64,000 bases of DNA. Origin: Ditylenchus dipsaci. Taxonomy: Eukaryota > Nematoda > Chromadorea > Rhabditida > Anguinidae. The notes under the pieces were generated by a model that had not been told where the DNA came from, ran no database searches, and worked only from the letters and a program-made list of their open reading frames with translations. Shown here in pieces: positions 11,696 through 24,400 of this stretch. The position numbers and the translations under genes are program-made. The stretch is from assembly GCA_004194705.1 (NCBI GenBank), contig SADC01000095.1:248001-312000 (forward strand), in the 5' to 3' direction. The first letter of the stretch is position 1, and each line of letters begins with the position of its first letter.

Positions 11696-12505
11696 TACCG
11701 TATTCTCTCTAATAGAACCACACTCTCTATTTGAACCACACTCTCTAATAGAACCACACCCCCAAGGGGGGTTGTGAAATAGAACCACACTCTCTATTAG
11801 AACCACCCTCTCTAATAGAACCACACCTCTTAAGACCCTCAAGCTGCGCCAACGGCCGTCTAACTCCAATGGATTGTCGAAGCCTGCGATAATCTCTTGT
11901 AGGAGCTCATCGTTGAGTCAATCAAATCGTGCGGAGTTCCCAATGCCACCGATGGATGTTGGGCGAAGCCACTTACTGCTTCAAGAAAGTTGGGCCGGTT
12001 CCGAGTGGTCAAGGCAAGGTGAAGCTCGCGCAAGATGAGAAGAAGTAGGCTGAGCAGATACAAGAAATCGATCTTGAGGAAGCGCAAGAAAATTTGATTA
12101 TAGTACTAAAGATATATCTCTAGAGTGTTAATGAGTTTTGGGACCTGCTCTGGTTTAGGGGGACGCCTATTTTTACTATATATATTTATTAGATACTATT
12201 CATTTATTTTTATTATTAGATTTATTAGATATTATTATATACTATTCATATAGGTTATCGATATAACCATGACTGCCATAAGCGACAAAAATAAATAAAA
12301 AGTATAGTATAAATGAGCGTCGCCCCTAAATCAAGCAGGTCCGAAATAAAGAATTTATGCGCGTATGCTGCAATGCTTGAATATGTTCAGAAGGTTGAAA
12401 AATAGAACCACACTCTCTATTAGAACCACACTCTCTAATAGAACCACACCCCCAAGGGGGTTGAAAAATAGAACCACATGTGGTTCTATTAGAGAGAATA
12501 CGGTA
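11696..12505. mobile_element. 810-bp foldback carrying a GC-richer, possibly captured segment
   Basis: The ends TACCGTATTCTCTCTAATAG and CTATTAGAGAGAATACGGTA are exact inverted copies related to the TACCGTATTTTCTC family. The arms are tandem AGAACCACACTCTCTAAT units. The interior at about 11830-12080 is noticeably richer in G and C than its surroundings and has an open minus-strand frame (ALTTRNRPNFLEAVSGF), which may be a captured gene piece. A smaller inverted repeat (about 12130-12350) sits beside it. It lies in the Furry intron 11111-12869. Confidence 0.65.
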
Positions 12506-12869
12506 TTAACTTATACTTTACACCTAGGGTATGAAAGTAATATAAAAGGTTTAGTAATATAAGAGATGTTTATGCCTGATTAAAAGAATTTGCATGTAGA
12601 GCACATTCAAATTCCCTTCATGCCTGAAAGCAAAGCCTTTAAAAATACTCTTTTATACCATAATAGTATTATTCAGTTATTATAACCTTTATATATATTT
12701 ATACCCTCTGCAGTACCCTGGCTGAGAGTGCCATGAACAATTATTGTCAAAAAAGAAATATGGAAAAGAAGCAGAATAAAATGGATCAAAAAATAATTTA
12801 TTTGAGCAAATTGGGTTCTGTAAATTGATTAGCTACCTGGCCTCTGCCCTGAAAAACAGAGATATTCAG

Positions 12870-15800
12870 GTAGAACAAATGTGGAACTCGGTGGTGTTAG
12901 AGGTAGCCAACGACCAGGATGGCGAGTTGATTTCCCACTCAATTATGCTGTTTTCTCAGCTGCTGAGGGTAATCCAATCAAATCAAAAGCAATGAAACCG
13001 ATAATTTTTTTTTTGCAGGAAAGTTGCGTCAAAATGTCGGTGCTGTTGCGAGATGCCTGTCACCTGTTGACCATGCCTGGTAGTCTGTCCATCCCACTTC
13101 AGCCCATAAATGAGACTTCCACCTACTTTACTCATGCACTCAATGTGGTGTTGACTGTGGCTGATTGTCCATTTCTATTTGCTACGCCACAATTTGTAAG
13201 TTTTTTTGACACTTTTGCTGAAATAAAACACCCAAATTTAGCTCCGATCTTCAAATTTGCTACAAACGCAGAAGTTTGCACTCTATGAATTACGTGAACA
13301 CTTTGAAACATTCTCGGAGCGACGTGAACAGTGCATTAGAGTGAGTTTTTGCAATGACAGCAGTCATTTGGGACGTTAATTGTCAAGGCTAGCATTACAG
13401 TCCACTGCTTCATTTGACCTACCATCTATTTTACGCGGGATGTCCCCATATTTTCAGAGTATTTTAAACGGGCAAGAGATCGAACTTCCGCGCGCCAAAT
13501 ATTTCTAAATTTATTTTGGCTTAATCAAATTTTTTAAAGTAAAAGAGACTCTAGGCATCAAAATTTCACCAAACACTTTAAACACTAGAAGTTTTATAAT
13601 CACATCACAATCAAAACTTTACCATGCTTTTCAACTCGGGCCGTGGCAAAAATAGACTCTATATGCATTTTATGATCAAGTGTACTTCTCGGAATCATGT
13701 CTAAGGTATGTGGGTGTGCGCATCTCAACTCCAAGCCCCCAACCCATCTGTGCCCCGAAGGCTTGGAGTTGAGATGCGCACACCCACATACCTTAGACAT
13801 GATTCCGAGAAGTACACTGGATCATAAAATGCATATAGAGTCTATTTTTGCCACGGCCCGAGTTGAAAAACATGGTAAAGCAGCCAAAAAAAGTGGCCCC
13901 TGTGTTATTCCCTTCCCCTCCCAATACAGCCCTTGAACCCTGTTTAAATGGCTTTTCTGGTCTTTTTATGGCGAAATTATTACATAAAAATGGTTTTTGA
14001 GTGCATATAAAAAAGTTGGTTTTTGGGGGGGTACAATGGAATAGGTCCTTATTTTTGGGGGGGGGGGGGACACTGGAATAGCTTTTTTGGGGGGCCAATG
14101 GAATAGTGGCGAAATTCTTATTCGATTATATAAATAGGATCGCACAGAAGTTGAAAGTTATAAATTTTGAAAAAATTGGATCAGTAGTTGAAATTTTCCG
14201 ACTTTTCTAGTGGATAAGAAGAATCAGATCGCCAACCCTAGTGTAAAGTTTCAAAAAAAGTGTAAAGTTTCAAAATAGCCGTAATTTACTTTATTTTTAT
14301 TCGTAATAATGTTCTTGTATGTAGGCTTGTATGTAGAAATCCCAGACAACGAGCTTTCTTATGAGCATAAAAGAAAATGCTGCACTAAACAAATTCACTA
14401 CTCACCAGCTTAAAAAAAATACCTGAGCTCAACAAGTAGTCCCAAAAATTGGGCTTTTCGAGGGCTTCACACTCTAGTTGGGAGGCCCAATTTTGTGATA
14501 TTCGTGTTCCTTGTGAAAAGCTGGACCAGGGTAAACCATGATACCCTTGCCAATTGGCCAGTTAATTAGACATCACTAGTTGTAACCTGTATTTTGTAGG
14601 CATTAAACTCTCTGAAATCATCTCTGAAACTATTCTCCATCGGAAATTCTATGACTGGTGGACCGGTGGACTCATTTTCTTCTTCAACATCTGCTGGTTT
14701 GTTCAGCAGCCGCAATCAGGTAATTTTTTTGAATGTAATTTAAAATCCAATACATTTCATGCAGGAAATAGAGCTATGCAAATGCCTCCACAAACTATTT
14801 TTCCAATTGCTTTTGATGCTGGAAAAACTGTACGAAATGATTCAAGTGATCCAACAATCCAGCAATTCACAGGTAATTGTCACAGTACTAATTTTGTGGT
14901 ACGCCAAAGTTGGACACTTATCAATAACCATATGGATTTTACCTAAAAAAACGCTCTTCCACTAAAATTCTAAAAGATTAATCGAAAGCGGGAATAAATT
15001 AACGAAATCTACCGAGAATTTCATCTTCGGCTTTTTAAATTTTTCTTTAGACATCCAAAAAGCTTGAGCTTTACTTGCTGTACCATATATTTTCAGGCTT
15101 TTTACATTTTTCGGGTCCAGAAGTTTAAAGAATCACTAAAAGCCTAAAACTTAACAAATTTCTCTTCGACTTTTGAATGTTGTGGCTTTTAGACAACCAA
15201 ACAAGCTGCCGTTTTTGCGTTTTTAAAAATAAATTATTGATTGTGGGTACATCTGACGTCTAGTATATGCCTGTTCTGCACAAATTATCATTTTTTATTC
15301 ACTCAGGAATACGATCTGTCTCCAGCGGTTGCCTGTCTCCAACGTGACCTGCTCGGCTGTCTGTCAGAAGTTCCAGCCTCCCAGGTCTCCTCTGCCTCGA
15401 TGGGCTCGACCCCTCAAAGAAATGTTGGTGAGCAGCCGAAACACTCTGACACACTAGTTCTCCACTTGGCCAACAAGCAATACAAGAATGCTCTTATGAG
15501 TTTGCGCCAATTGAGGTTTGTTTCCTTCCTCTATTCACAATTAAATTAGATTAAACAAGAACATAATTGGATTATGCATTGTCTCTCATTTCAGCTCTAA
15601 TTGCTGCTATTTTGAGCCCCGGGACTTGAGTGTCTCTGTAAATTGAGTGCTAGGAAATTACTATTTGTCTGTCTCATTTGATCTGTAACTCATCCACGAA
15701 ATTTACAAGCTGCCGTCTACCACAAACTATTAAGTTGGACAGCAATAGCTAATAGGGTGCTCTAATTCACTGGTCTCACTTTAACTTTGCTAATATGAGT

Positions 15801-18800
15801 GTGGAGAGAGTTAGTGTTGATGGCTGTGGAGTGATCCAATAAAATTTTATGATGTTTACTCTTGGTTGGCCCACCTCTTACTGATATCTTATAATTTATT
15901 AGTATTGTTGCTGATAGTGATAGAATTTGTGATTGAAAAACAAGATTTGATTGGTTTGGGAGATTTTTCGGTTGAGTGATGCAAACATTGAATGCTTTAG
16001 TCCGGCCGCCACACACAGGATGAAATTGTGTCCCAAATGCACTTGAAGCTTTACATGGTTTTTACATGGTTCCTGAGGCGATTTAGAGTCGATAGAAGGT
16101 GTTTAAAACACTTTCAATAAAAGTTGATTTGGGGGTAGGGGGGGGGTTATATGCAAGTAGCGTCGAATTTTCAATGCAGTCCAGTGATGCACTTTTTGAA
16201 TACATACAGAAAATGCATACCCTATTTTCTCTATTAAACGCCCGGGCGTTTATTGTTCAACCCTAAAAAAATCTGAAATTGTTAACCAAAAATAGCCTTA
16301 AATAGCCTTGAACCCCTAGTCAAAAAGAGGGGCGTTTATTAGAGAGGGGACGTTTATTGAAGAGGTGGCATTTAATAGAGAAAAAATACGGTAACTACTC
16401 CATTTTTTAAAAATGATCACATTTTCTGCATGAAGACGAGCCGTTAGAAACAGTTTCTTGTAGTGTTCTTAGATCTTTTTTTATTTTTGTTAGAAATCTA
16501 ATGAGATTCAGTAGGACTTATCTCAAGTTGTACCACTTTTTGTCTATCTTTTAAATCGAGTAAAAATATTGCCTAAAAATTTCTTTTTAATAGACAGTTA
16601 ACGTTGGTTATAAGCTTATAATGAAAATGTTGAGGTACTGCCAACCAAAAAGATGGTCCCTTTAGTTTTTCCGATCAAAGAAACAATTTTTTCCTTAGCT
16701 CAAAAATTAATATTTCTTTCCCCTAACCATAGAGATATATTCTAGTAAAGTGTATAAAAGCAGTAATCCGATATTCGTGTGTGTTTGTCGGCGGTAGTTT
16801 CAATAATAGCAACAGCAGATTTGTTCGTGTCCAAAGAAGCACTTAAAATAAGCTCAACCAACCACTTTATAGAAAAAATGCCGCCTTCGGCTGGCTCACA
16901 TACCCATTTAAGAATAACATTCATTGCAAGCCCACCACAAAAAATCATCCATTGCCAATTTTATTGCCAGGAATCTGGCTATTTTTCGATGTTTTTGTCA
17001 AAGATCTCCAAATTTTATTGACTAATTTTATATTTATTCCTATGTTTTTTGCAAGTCTCCCTTTGCAGTCATAAAACATGTTGGTTTAGCCAGCAATATA
17101 AAGCAACAACCGCAGAGGACATCTCTTTTTGCAGTAGATTTATCAATCTTTTGGCTCGATAAGCATCTACACAGTTAATTGGTGTGAGAAATGGGTGAAT
17201 GTGTGACTTTATACGCAATATTCAGTGTCTTTCCCATGGTTTGTGTAGAAAGTGGGAAAAGTTGCTCAAATGGTGAATTGTTTTTACAACACATTTTAGA
17301 GTCAGTTTATAGGGGCATACCGGTGTGTTACACTGCGAATTAAGGCAATTTTAACCAGCAATTGTTCGAAAATCGTCCTTGCTTTCACCAGTTTCATGTC
17401 AAATCTGATATCTCCTACCCCCCCCCTCACCAACACTAGTGCAGCAATCCATATAACTCTTTTGTACTTATTATTCATAATTTTGTAGGAGTTTGCACAA
17501 CGCATGAAATTGTTCTGACAATGTGTAAATATAGCCTTTTAACCGGATAGATTGTTGGGTCACAGTATTGCTTATTTCAACCTTCAAAACGAAAATACGT
17601 ACGACTCAACACTCTAGTATAAGGCTCCTCCTATTTTTGACTAAGATTGCAGAGCTAAGGCCATTTTCGACTGACAATTTTAGGATCTTTAGCAGGGTTC
17701 GTAATTGTCTTTTTTAAAAAGATTTGTCCTTTTTTCGAGACCCGAAAACCGAGACCGAGACCCCAGTAAAAAATAGAAAAATAAAAAATGAAAAATTTCG
17801 AGACCTTTTTTATTTTGGATGTTTTAGTCAAAATCTTTTTTATTTCGTTCCAAAATAGCAATAAGCACTGGATAAAATGAAATAAAATCTTTTTTTACCC
17901 AAATATTCTTTTTTTCGAAATTTTTCGTTACGAACCCTGATCTTTAGGGAGTCAAAATACATGGTTTTTATTAGAAAAATGCGTAATTGTGTTGTGGGCT
18001 CAAAATATGAAAAAGCTTGTCATATTATTGGTCTATTTAGTATTGGTTTTTTACAACCCCAGCTCTGATCTATGCTCCAATTGCTGAAAATGCAGTAATT
18101 TTCAAAACATTTGTATATGGTATTGTTTGAAAATTATTTTGTGTGTCTGCTTTGAGTGCCAAATCTAATTTAATATTTTTCACAATATCTTAAACATTTT
18201 TCGCTTCAAATTTTGGTTACAGTGCTTTTGTGCTCACATTAAAAAGTCAACTTCACATTTGTTGACACAATAGTTTTTTTGGTTGTGTGAATTGGCGGAG
18301 AGACATATCCCCTTTCTTTTACTGAATGTTGTATGATTGTCAATCAAGAGGAACATAAGGCTTAAGCTAGCCCAATTTATTGAGCATTTGAGTGAGGGGA
18401 AGGATCAAGTTTCACACACACACACACACACACTCAATATACATCCCTACTACAACCACTGCTTTTTCAGATGTCAATACGGTAGTGAGGAGTACGGGTG
18501 TTGCGACCATATGGATGTGGAGGTTCTGTTGGTTCACTTTTGCCGGAGCCACACTCTCCGCACTTGGGCAATAGTGGGAAGTTTGCAGGTAATGATATGG
18601 TTCTTGACACACTAAATTTAACACGGAAACATAGGAGACAAGTGAAACCTTACGTATTACGTACATGCAAACTTCTTTTAATTTTTTGGCGTCAGGCGCT
18701 TGTAGCTATTAATAGGATTAACCATAGGAAGACCACGTTGACCACAAAGTGGTCATCTCATAGTTGTTACCCTTTTTTGGCTATCGTAAAGTACGTTTAG

Positions 18801-19761
18801 AAAAAAGTAAAACAATCTAGGTAGATCTTAACCTTAGCTTCAAAATGAGATATTTTCAGGGCCTATGGGAAATACCTGGCAGAAATATAACCCACTTTAA
18901 AGTGACATAGGCCACTGACCACAGTGGTCAACGTGGTCAGGACTGACAATTTATGTTGTCGTCCTAGGGTTAGTATTAATAAGGATAACAAGTATTTAGT
19001 TTCCACCTTCGTTTAACCTTTACCGCTTTTAATTTCGTTAAAAGCCTGAAATCCGACACTTTTTACCTCGATTTTTGAAATATTTTGCCAGATTTGGTTC
19101 TGCAGAAGACTTAGCCCGAAAATTTCAAGGATATCGAGTTGTCCGTCATTTTCCAAAATCATACGATTTCGAAGTAAATTACGCCGGTTATAATAAACCG
19201 CGAATTTCTTTTTGAGAATTGCAATCAATGCAACTTTCAGGCTAGATTGGAGAATCCAATCTAGCCTTACATTGAGCAAGACATCTCGAAAATCGGGATA
19301 AAAAAAGTGTCGGATCTTAGTGGGAATGAGCTTTTGGATGTTACCTTTTGGACAAAAGTTAAATGTATCGAAAATCCCAAAAAATAACCATATCTGCGTA
19401 GAAAGAGGAATTTGACAAAAAAAATCCATCGTAGACGCATTACACTTATCTTCTCAAATAGCTCATTTTTTTATTAAATGACGGGCTCGTGCATGACCAT
19501 GCAATTATACTTATTGTAAGTAATACTATCTCAATTTTTCATTTATTTCAGTGTCTTCGCCAGAGCTGCAGTCAGCTCAAAGAAACCAACATGCAATTGG
19601 CTGGGCTGGTCAGATTGCTTATGACTGAAGCCGGGGCTGGCAACAACAGTAGCCGGAGTAGTCGCATGTTTGGCAGTGGTCAACAGCAACAGCAGCAAAT
19701 GGGTAGTGGATCAATTGCCGGTGGTCAGATGGATGAAAATACAAGTCCTACTTCTAACTAA
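12870..19761 (+). CDS. fry: Furry (FRY) C-terminal exons and stop codon
   Basis: Exons: 12870-12968, 13019-13195, 13272-13340, 14600-14719, 14765-14872, 15307-15515, 18471-18588 and 19552-19761, ending in TAA at 19759-19761. All junctions are GT-AG and in frame. Matches to the Furry C-terminus run in the expected order: FALYELREHFETFSERREQC (like LELQEHLDTYNVKRE), then EIELCKCLHKLFFQLLLMLE (like ELELCRRLYKLHFQLLLLFQ), then a segment like the FGSCEDDPVQTLLHIYFHHQ region. The last exon encodes a Gln/Ser/Gly-rich tail. The 3 kb intron 15516-18470 contains two MITEs, and a CA microsatellite (18411-18433) lies just before an acceptor. Transcription runs toward the oppositely oriented Tbx2/3. Confidence 0.93.
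13618..13880. repeat. near-perfect 263-bp palindrome in a Furry intron
   Basis: Arms of about 120 bases (13618-13737 and 13760-13880) are almost identical inverted copies around a loop of about 20 bases. Both contain ATGTCTAAGGTATGTGGGTG or its complement. The same core occurs at 48803-48918, and a diverged form lies at about 55690-55830, so this is a mobile family. Transcribed as part of Furry pre-mRNA it would form a long hairpin. Sequence right of it (to about 13940) resembles the outer part of the larger copy at 48427-49302. Confidence 0.85.
16218..16392. mobile_element. CCGTATTTTC-family MITE
   Basis: The ends are ACCCTATTTTCTCTATTAAA and TTTAATAGAGAAAAAATACGG. The internal self-complementary block AACGCCCGGGCGTTTATTG is shared with other copies. 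It lies in the large Furry intron. Confidence 0.65.
17693..17939. mobile_element. hAT-type MITE, 8-bp duplication ATCTTTAG
   Basis: The element begins CAGGGTTCGTAATTG and ends TTCGTTACGAACCCTG, flanked by perfect ATCTTTAG copies (17685-17692 and 17940-17947). It is non-coding, with internal CGAGACC repeats, and lies in the same Furry intron as the element at 16218. Confidence 0.88.
18715..18973. mobile_element. inverted-repeat element flanked by TATTAATA
   Basis: The arms share GACCACGTTGACCAC in inverted orientation. TATTAATA flanks the element at 18707-18714 and 18974-18981. The terminal bases do not pair for the first three positions, so the exact left end is uncertain. It lies in the last Furry intron. 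Confidence 0.5.
19056..19318. repeat. foldback repeat, GTGTCGGA ends
   Basis: The left arm has CCGACACTTTTTACCTCGAT and the right arm ATCGGGATAAAAAAAGTGTCGG. A second, diverged sequence of the same type starts near 38585. It lies in the last Furry intron. Confidence 0.5.
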
Positions 19762-19845
19762 CTGTTGGAATTTGCTCTACACTTATTTGAAAAAACAGTG
19801 TACATTATTGCTTTTTTTTCCGGTAGCTGTTTTATAAAATGTTAA

Positions 19846-20009
19846 ACACCTTATTTCCTCTAATAAAGCCACTCCTCCTAATAGAGCCACGTCTGTAGCT
19901 CGGGGTAGAGTAAATTTTTTGTAAAGCTGTTAAATCGAACCAAAATTTTTTATATTTTCGGGCATCCAAAAAATAAAGCCACTGGTGGCTCTATTAGAAG
20001 AAATACGGT
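19846..20009. mobile_element. CCGTATTTTC-family MITE just after the Furry stop codon
   Basis: The left end TTTCCTCTAATAAAGCCAC and right end GGCTCTATTAGAAGAAATACGG are inverted copies. It starts 85 bases after the Furry stop and contains the first AATAAA downstream of it. Confidence 0.65.
19862..19867 (+). promoter_or_regulatory. candidate Furry polyadenylation signal within a MITE
   Basis: AATAAA lies about 100 bases after the Furry stop codon. The hexamer belongs to the terminal repeat of the MITE at 19846-20009. Use of this site is inferred from position only. Confidence 0.4.
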
Positions 20010-21484
20010 ATGGTTAACTGTGGATTTAGTTGCAGTCAATTAAACATTTTTACAGTTTACTATAGAAGTCAAATTACACAAAAATCGAGTGTTTTGTAAA
20101 TATTTTCAACTGTACATTTAGCGCCAACTATGAATTTTGAGAATAAAAAAATAATTTTGCTCTTTTGGATTCCGTCCTGTAATTACACCAGCTTTGGTGT
20201 GTGCTGCAAAGCAACCAAACATAATGATGACAAATTTGACAGTTGAAAACTTCCTGTGTTTTGCTGCTCGGGGTGACAAGTTAATCGCCTTGTGAGCGAG
20301 GTGTATCAATTGTGGTTAACCTTTGGGAAGTGGAAGAATAGTCTTTATTTTATTTTCTCAGTTATTATCCCATTTTCACTGGGCAGGAATGACAGTTAGA
20401 CACACACAGTAAACACAGCCATAAAAGTAGACAGTAATAATATTTGGGTTGCTATTATCCCTTTTGTCTTGCAAAAAGTACTAAAGCATTGAAGAAAAAA
20501 GAAAACAGTAAAAGAGTAGTTTGAACTTGCTTATTAATTAATAATACATGCGATTGTTGTTCTCAAAAGAAAAATAGAAAAAAGTCTTGGCTAGACTTTT
20601 TTTAGAAAATTTGTAAACATTTTTAGTTTTGTGTGGTTGAAAATGTTTTGAGTGACATCAGCGCAATTTTTCAGAGGTAAAAACCAAGTTGGGATCGATT
20701 CCGCATGATGTTGCATCAACAGATTTCTCAGACTCTGAGCCACCGCATTTGATGTTGCATACTATAGCTATAGATGTACATAACTTATTGATAACAGTCA
20801 AATCTCGGTGACCCGGTACTTCCAGTAACCAGGCACTTTGGTCTAACTGAATCTAATTGGCCAGTAAAGTTGCGATTCGATAACCGGGAACCTTGACGAC
20901 GGTCCGTAGGAGTGCCGGATCACCGAGGTTTGACTGTATTACACTATAAAAGTTATTTTAGGATTAACTGTTCAGGAATATTAACTAAATTTGACAAAAA
21001 AAATAATATTTTCACATTTAGCCAAAACTTTTTTCTTTACGAACCCTAAATCCACAATATAAACAACAACAGCAAGGAATAAGAGACAGACAAATTGCAG
21101 TAAGTAAAGCAGGATTCAACAATTACACCTATATTATCGACAATATACAACAACATCACGACTACACACAATCATACAACAAAATATTATGTGTTCAAAA
21201 CTAAATTAAAACTTTGTGTGGATTACCCGCTGCAAGTCATAGTCATCTACTCTAATAATCAGTTAGTTAACTGTAGCTACCATATAACCTCTAATAATCC
21301 ACCCCTATTCTTCCTTCAAAGTGGTGTTTTTGGCAGTGTGTTTTTGTCCCTTTTCGCAGATCACCACCTAAATTGCAGCCAATGAGTTGAGTTTCAATTT
21401 CGGAGGTTATTTACTTTAGGGCAGTCGGAAAAAGTAGGTCAAAGGATGGATTATTACAAGAGACATAGTATATTTCATCAAATT
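20010..21484. other. convergent intergenic region
   Basis: This is the gap between the Furry stop and the Tbx2/3 stop. Apart from a short pogo-like repeat at 20794-20938 I see no gene. Unique AT-rich sequence with many ACA and CAACA runs fills 20950-21200; it may hold 3' untranslated sequence of either gene. Confidence 0.5.
20794..20938. mobile_element. pogo/Tigger-like MITE
   Basis: The ends ACAGTCAAATCTCGGTGACC and the inverted GATCACCGAGGTTTGACTGT resemble the CAGTCGAACCTCG type of pogo/Tigger terminus that inserts at TA. The left TA is one base displaced, so the exact boundary is approximate. Confidence 0.55.
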
Positions 21485-24400
21485 CTATTTGCCCTTTAAC
21501 AACGAGTTAACATCAAAACCGGCACTCTTCCTTGGCTTTGGTTTTTCCTCCTCTGGCTTAAGCTCTGGTTTCTCCGGCGGACTTCTGCTGCTGCTTTGGC
21601 TCTTTTTGCCTTCTCCATTTCTGGGACTATTCAGAGCAGGTGTGGAATTGATGGCAGGTGGAGGCATGCGCTGCTGCATCAACAAACTCTGCATGGCAAA
21701 AAAGCTTCAGGTGAAGGCAGTCCGTTGGAAGCCGAGGGCGGAAAGGACATTCCATTGGCTAACATTGCCGCAGCTGCCGCCGCTAGTGGGAAACCAGCTG
21801 GTGCGGAGGGTGGGAAGGGGAAGGGAGGGTTGAAGGAAGGAGGTAAGAAAAAGGGATGCAGGTTGGTGGCATTGAATTCACCTGGTTTGCAAAGGCTGGG
21901 ATGTACTGGGAATAAGGTCTGGGATGGTGGTTTCCGTTGTTGTTGAGGAGGTGTTGCTCAAAAGGGTGTGGTCGATGGTGTCGAGAGTCCTAAAAATGGT
22001 TTGTTTAGGCGAAGGGTCGTCATCAAACATTTATTTAGATTTACTGGGCAAAAGTGCTCGAAAGTTTGGTTTTCAATCTTTAAAATCTTCCTGAAAACGG
22101 TAACCAAAACTAATAAAGAAAAAGCTAGTGAAGCCTAGCATCACTTGAAGAAATATAATTGTTTAAAGATTGTATTTGCCATAAATTTGTTGCAACCAAA
22201 TCAGCTTGCATAGTGTCAAGATCCATCTGATCGAAAACTGACGGGCTTCGGCTTTTTTAATTTCATTTTAAACGATTTTATGGAGTTGAAGAGTACTCAT
22301 AAAACTTTTTAGATGATAGAAAGAAGCAATGCACAAAGCTTTATTCTCCTCACGAATTCCCTTGAATTGGACACTAACCTGTTGTGAGGTAGCTGGGAGA
22401 TGAGGTGCGTGCAGTCTAGCCATAGAAGCAATAGGCATTCCTGGTTTCATAGTTGAATTGGATGCCATTGGCCCTGCAGTACTTGTCCTCGGAGAGCCCA
22501 CAGTTCCATTGGATCCAGATGATGAGGCCTGACTTTTGGGCCGTTTATGCCTAGGTGGACCATTGTCTCCGTCCTCTTCTTCATCTTCTCCACTTTCCTC
22601 CGAGTAGTCCATCAGAGCATTATAGCCATTGCTGCTGCCCGATCTTGACTCCTGCCCACTAACTCTAAATCTGAGAGGGTTGCACAAGTGCCGTTTCTTC
22701 TCTCTTTTGCCAGCTCCTGTGTCTCGGAAGCCTTTGGCAAATGGATTGTTGTCGATTTTGAGTTGGGTCACCTGAAACTGATTTTTCAGTTAAAATTGGT
22801 AGTATGGCTAGCATGAATAATTTATGATACCGTATTTTCTGTATTTAGTCCCCGGAGGGAGTTATTGTTCAACCTCAAAAACCTGGGAAAATTTAATTTT
22901 GAGGTTTTTAGGTGCTCAGCCAAAATCTGAAAAGTGGAATCGGGAAAACTCGAGGTAGTTAAGATAACACAGAAAAACAGATTGGCAAAATATTTTCTCT
23001 AGGCTGAGATATGAGGTCAATATAGGGGCGAGTTATTAGAGAGAGGGGGTGGCTTAATACAGAAAACACGGTAGGTCAGAATTTGGTATAATAATTGCGG
23101 ATAGTCCAATCAAAGTTTTTAATCAAACACTCAATCAACTGTGTAAATTATCAAATGAAGTTCAAACATGTGAATCTATCGGTTTGCAAGTGTATTGGCC
23201 GACAACTTATAGTAGCGCAGAAGCGTAGAACCTTGTAGAAGAGAATAGGATTAACCCTCAACTTTATTTCGTGAAACGTCGATCATTTCACAAAATATTT
23301 TCATCACTTATCTGTGAAGAGTTACCGCCAATATGAATTTAGAAAAAAGACTTGCTGGTCATATGGTAGCGCTGTTACCCGTATTTCTGCATAGAATTTT
23401 CGAAAAATTAGTTTTCATCTCACCTTTTTAAAAAATTCAAAAAATCCATTTTTGTGTGGAAAAATGTCAGAAAATAACTTTTTTTATCGTTTTAAGCATA
23501 TAAAAATTACTTAGGAGTCATTTAAACACTTTTTTTAAATAAGTGAAAAAGCCGCCCCCCCCCCCCCAACCCAGTAAGTGCCGCAAATTGAATGTATAAA
23601 ATTTTCAAAACATGAAATTTTTCAAAAAAAAAGTCTTTTTTGCGCAACCCTGTATTTGTAATGTCAGTTTTGTTTCTTGCATCGTTTCTCATTCTTTTTT
23701 CTAGTTTCCCCACTTTCTAAAGGCATAAATTTATCGAAAAAGCTTTTATTATGTCGTGATCATTATTTTACTTCCATTCCCCGCTCTACTGTATCATTGC
23801 TCACTTTTTAGTGCGTTAAATTGCTTTTAGTTGGGTGCGTGCCCGGCTGATTAAACTCCAAAATTAAGCCCTTGGGAAATGTGTGTGTGGTGGCCAGCTT
23901 TAGTGCCGAAATTGCCGCCAGTTGTGGGGAAGAGGAGGGGGATTACAGTAGCTATAGGGTGGCCCTCTTTCATCTATCCTTCTTTTGTTTGTGCCAAATG
24001 AATGGGGGGAGAGCTGTATCGTGACACCACTTAACAACCACTACCAGCCCGCTCTAAACAACACTTAATTTGGAAGTCAATTTGCGGAAGCCAATTGCCC
24101 CCCCCATCCAAAGTGTTTAGTGGAAACCAGCCAAAGACACACACATTCAAGCAACATGGCCCAGTAACACACAAATTCTTCCGGTCTTTTGAGCCCATTG
24201 TTTTTGTGCCAAAAGCTTTCTAGGAAACGGCTCTTTTTCCTAGTTTTCGCGTTATGTTTTGGAAGAAATCACAAAGTGAAGTTTATTTTGGCTTAATATT
24301 ATTGGAAAAATCAGAGAAAATAAAACTTTTTTTGTGAAAAAAGCTTTTCCAAAAAAATTGTGGATGCTGGGTGGGATCCATTTTTGCATCAAAAAGTGTG

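Noticed and set aside
21489..21946. Two overlapping plus-strand open frames opposite the last Tbx2/3 exon
   Set aside because: Antisense shadows of the minus-strand exon. The composition reflects its Pro- and Lys-rich codons.
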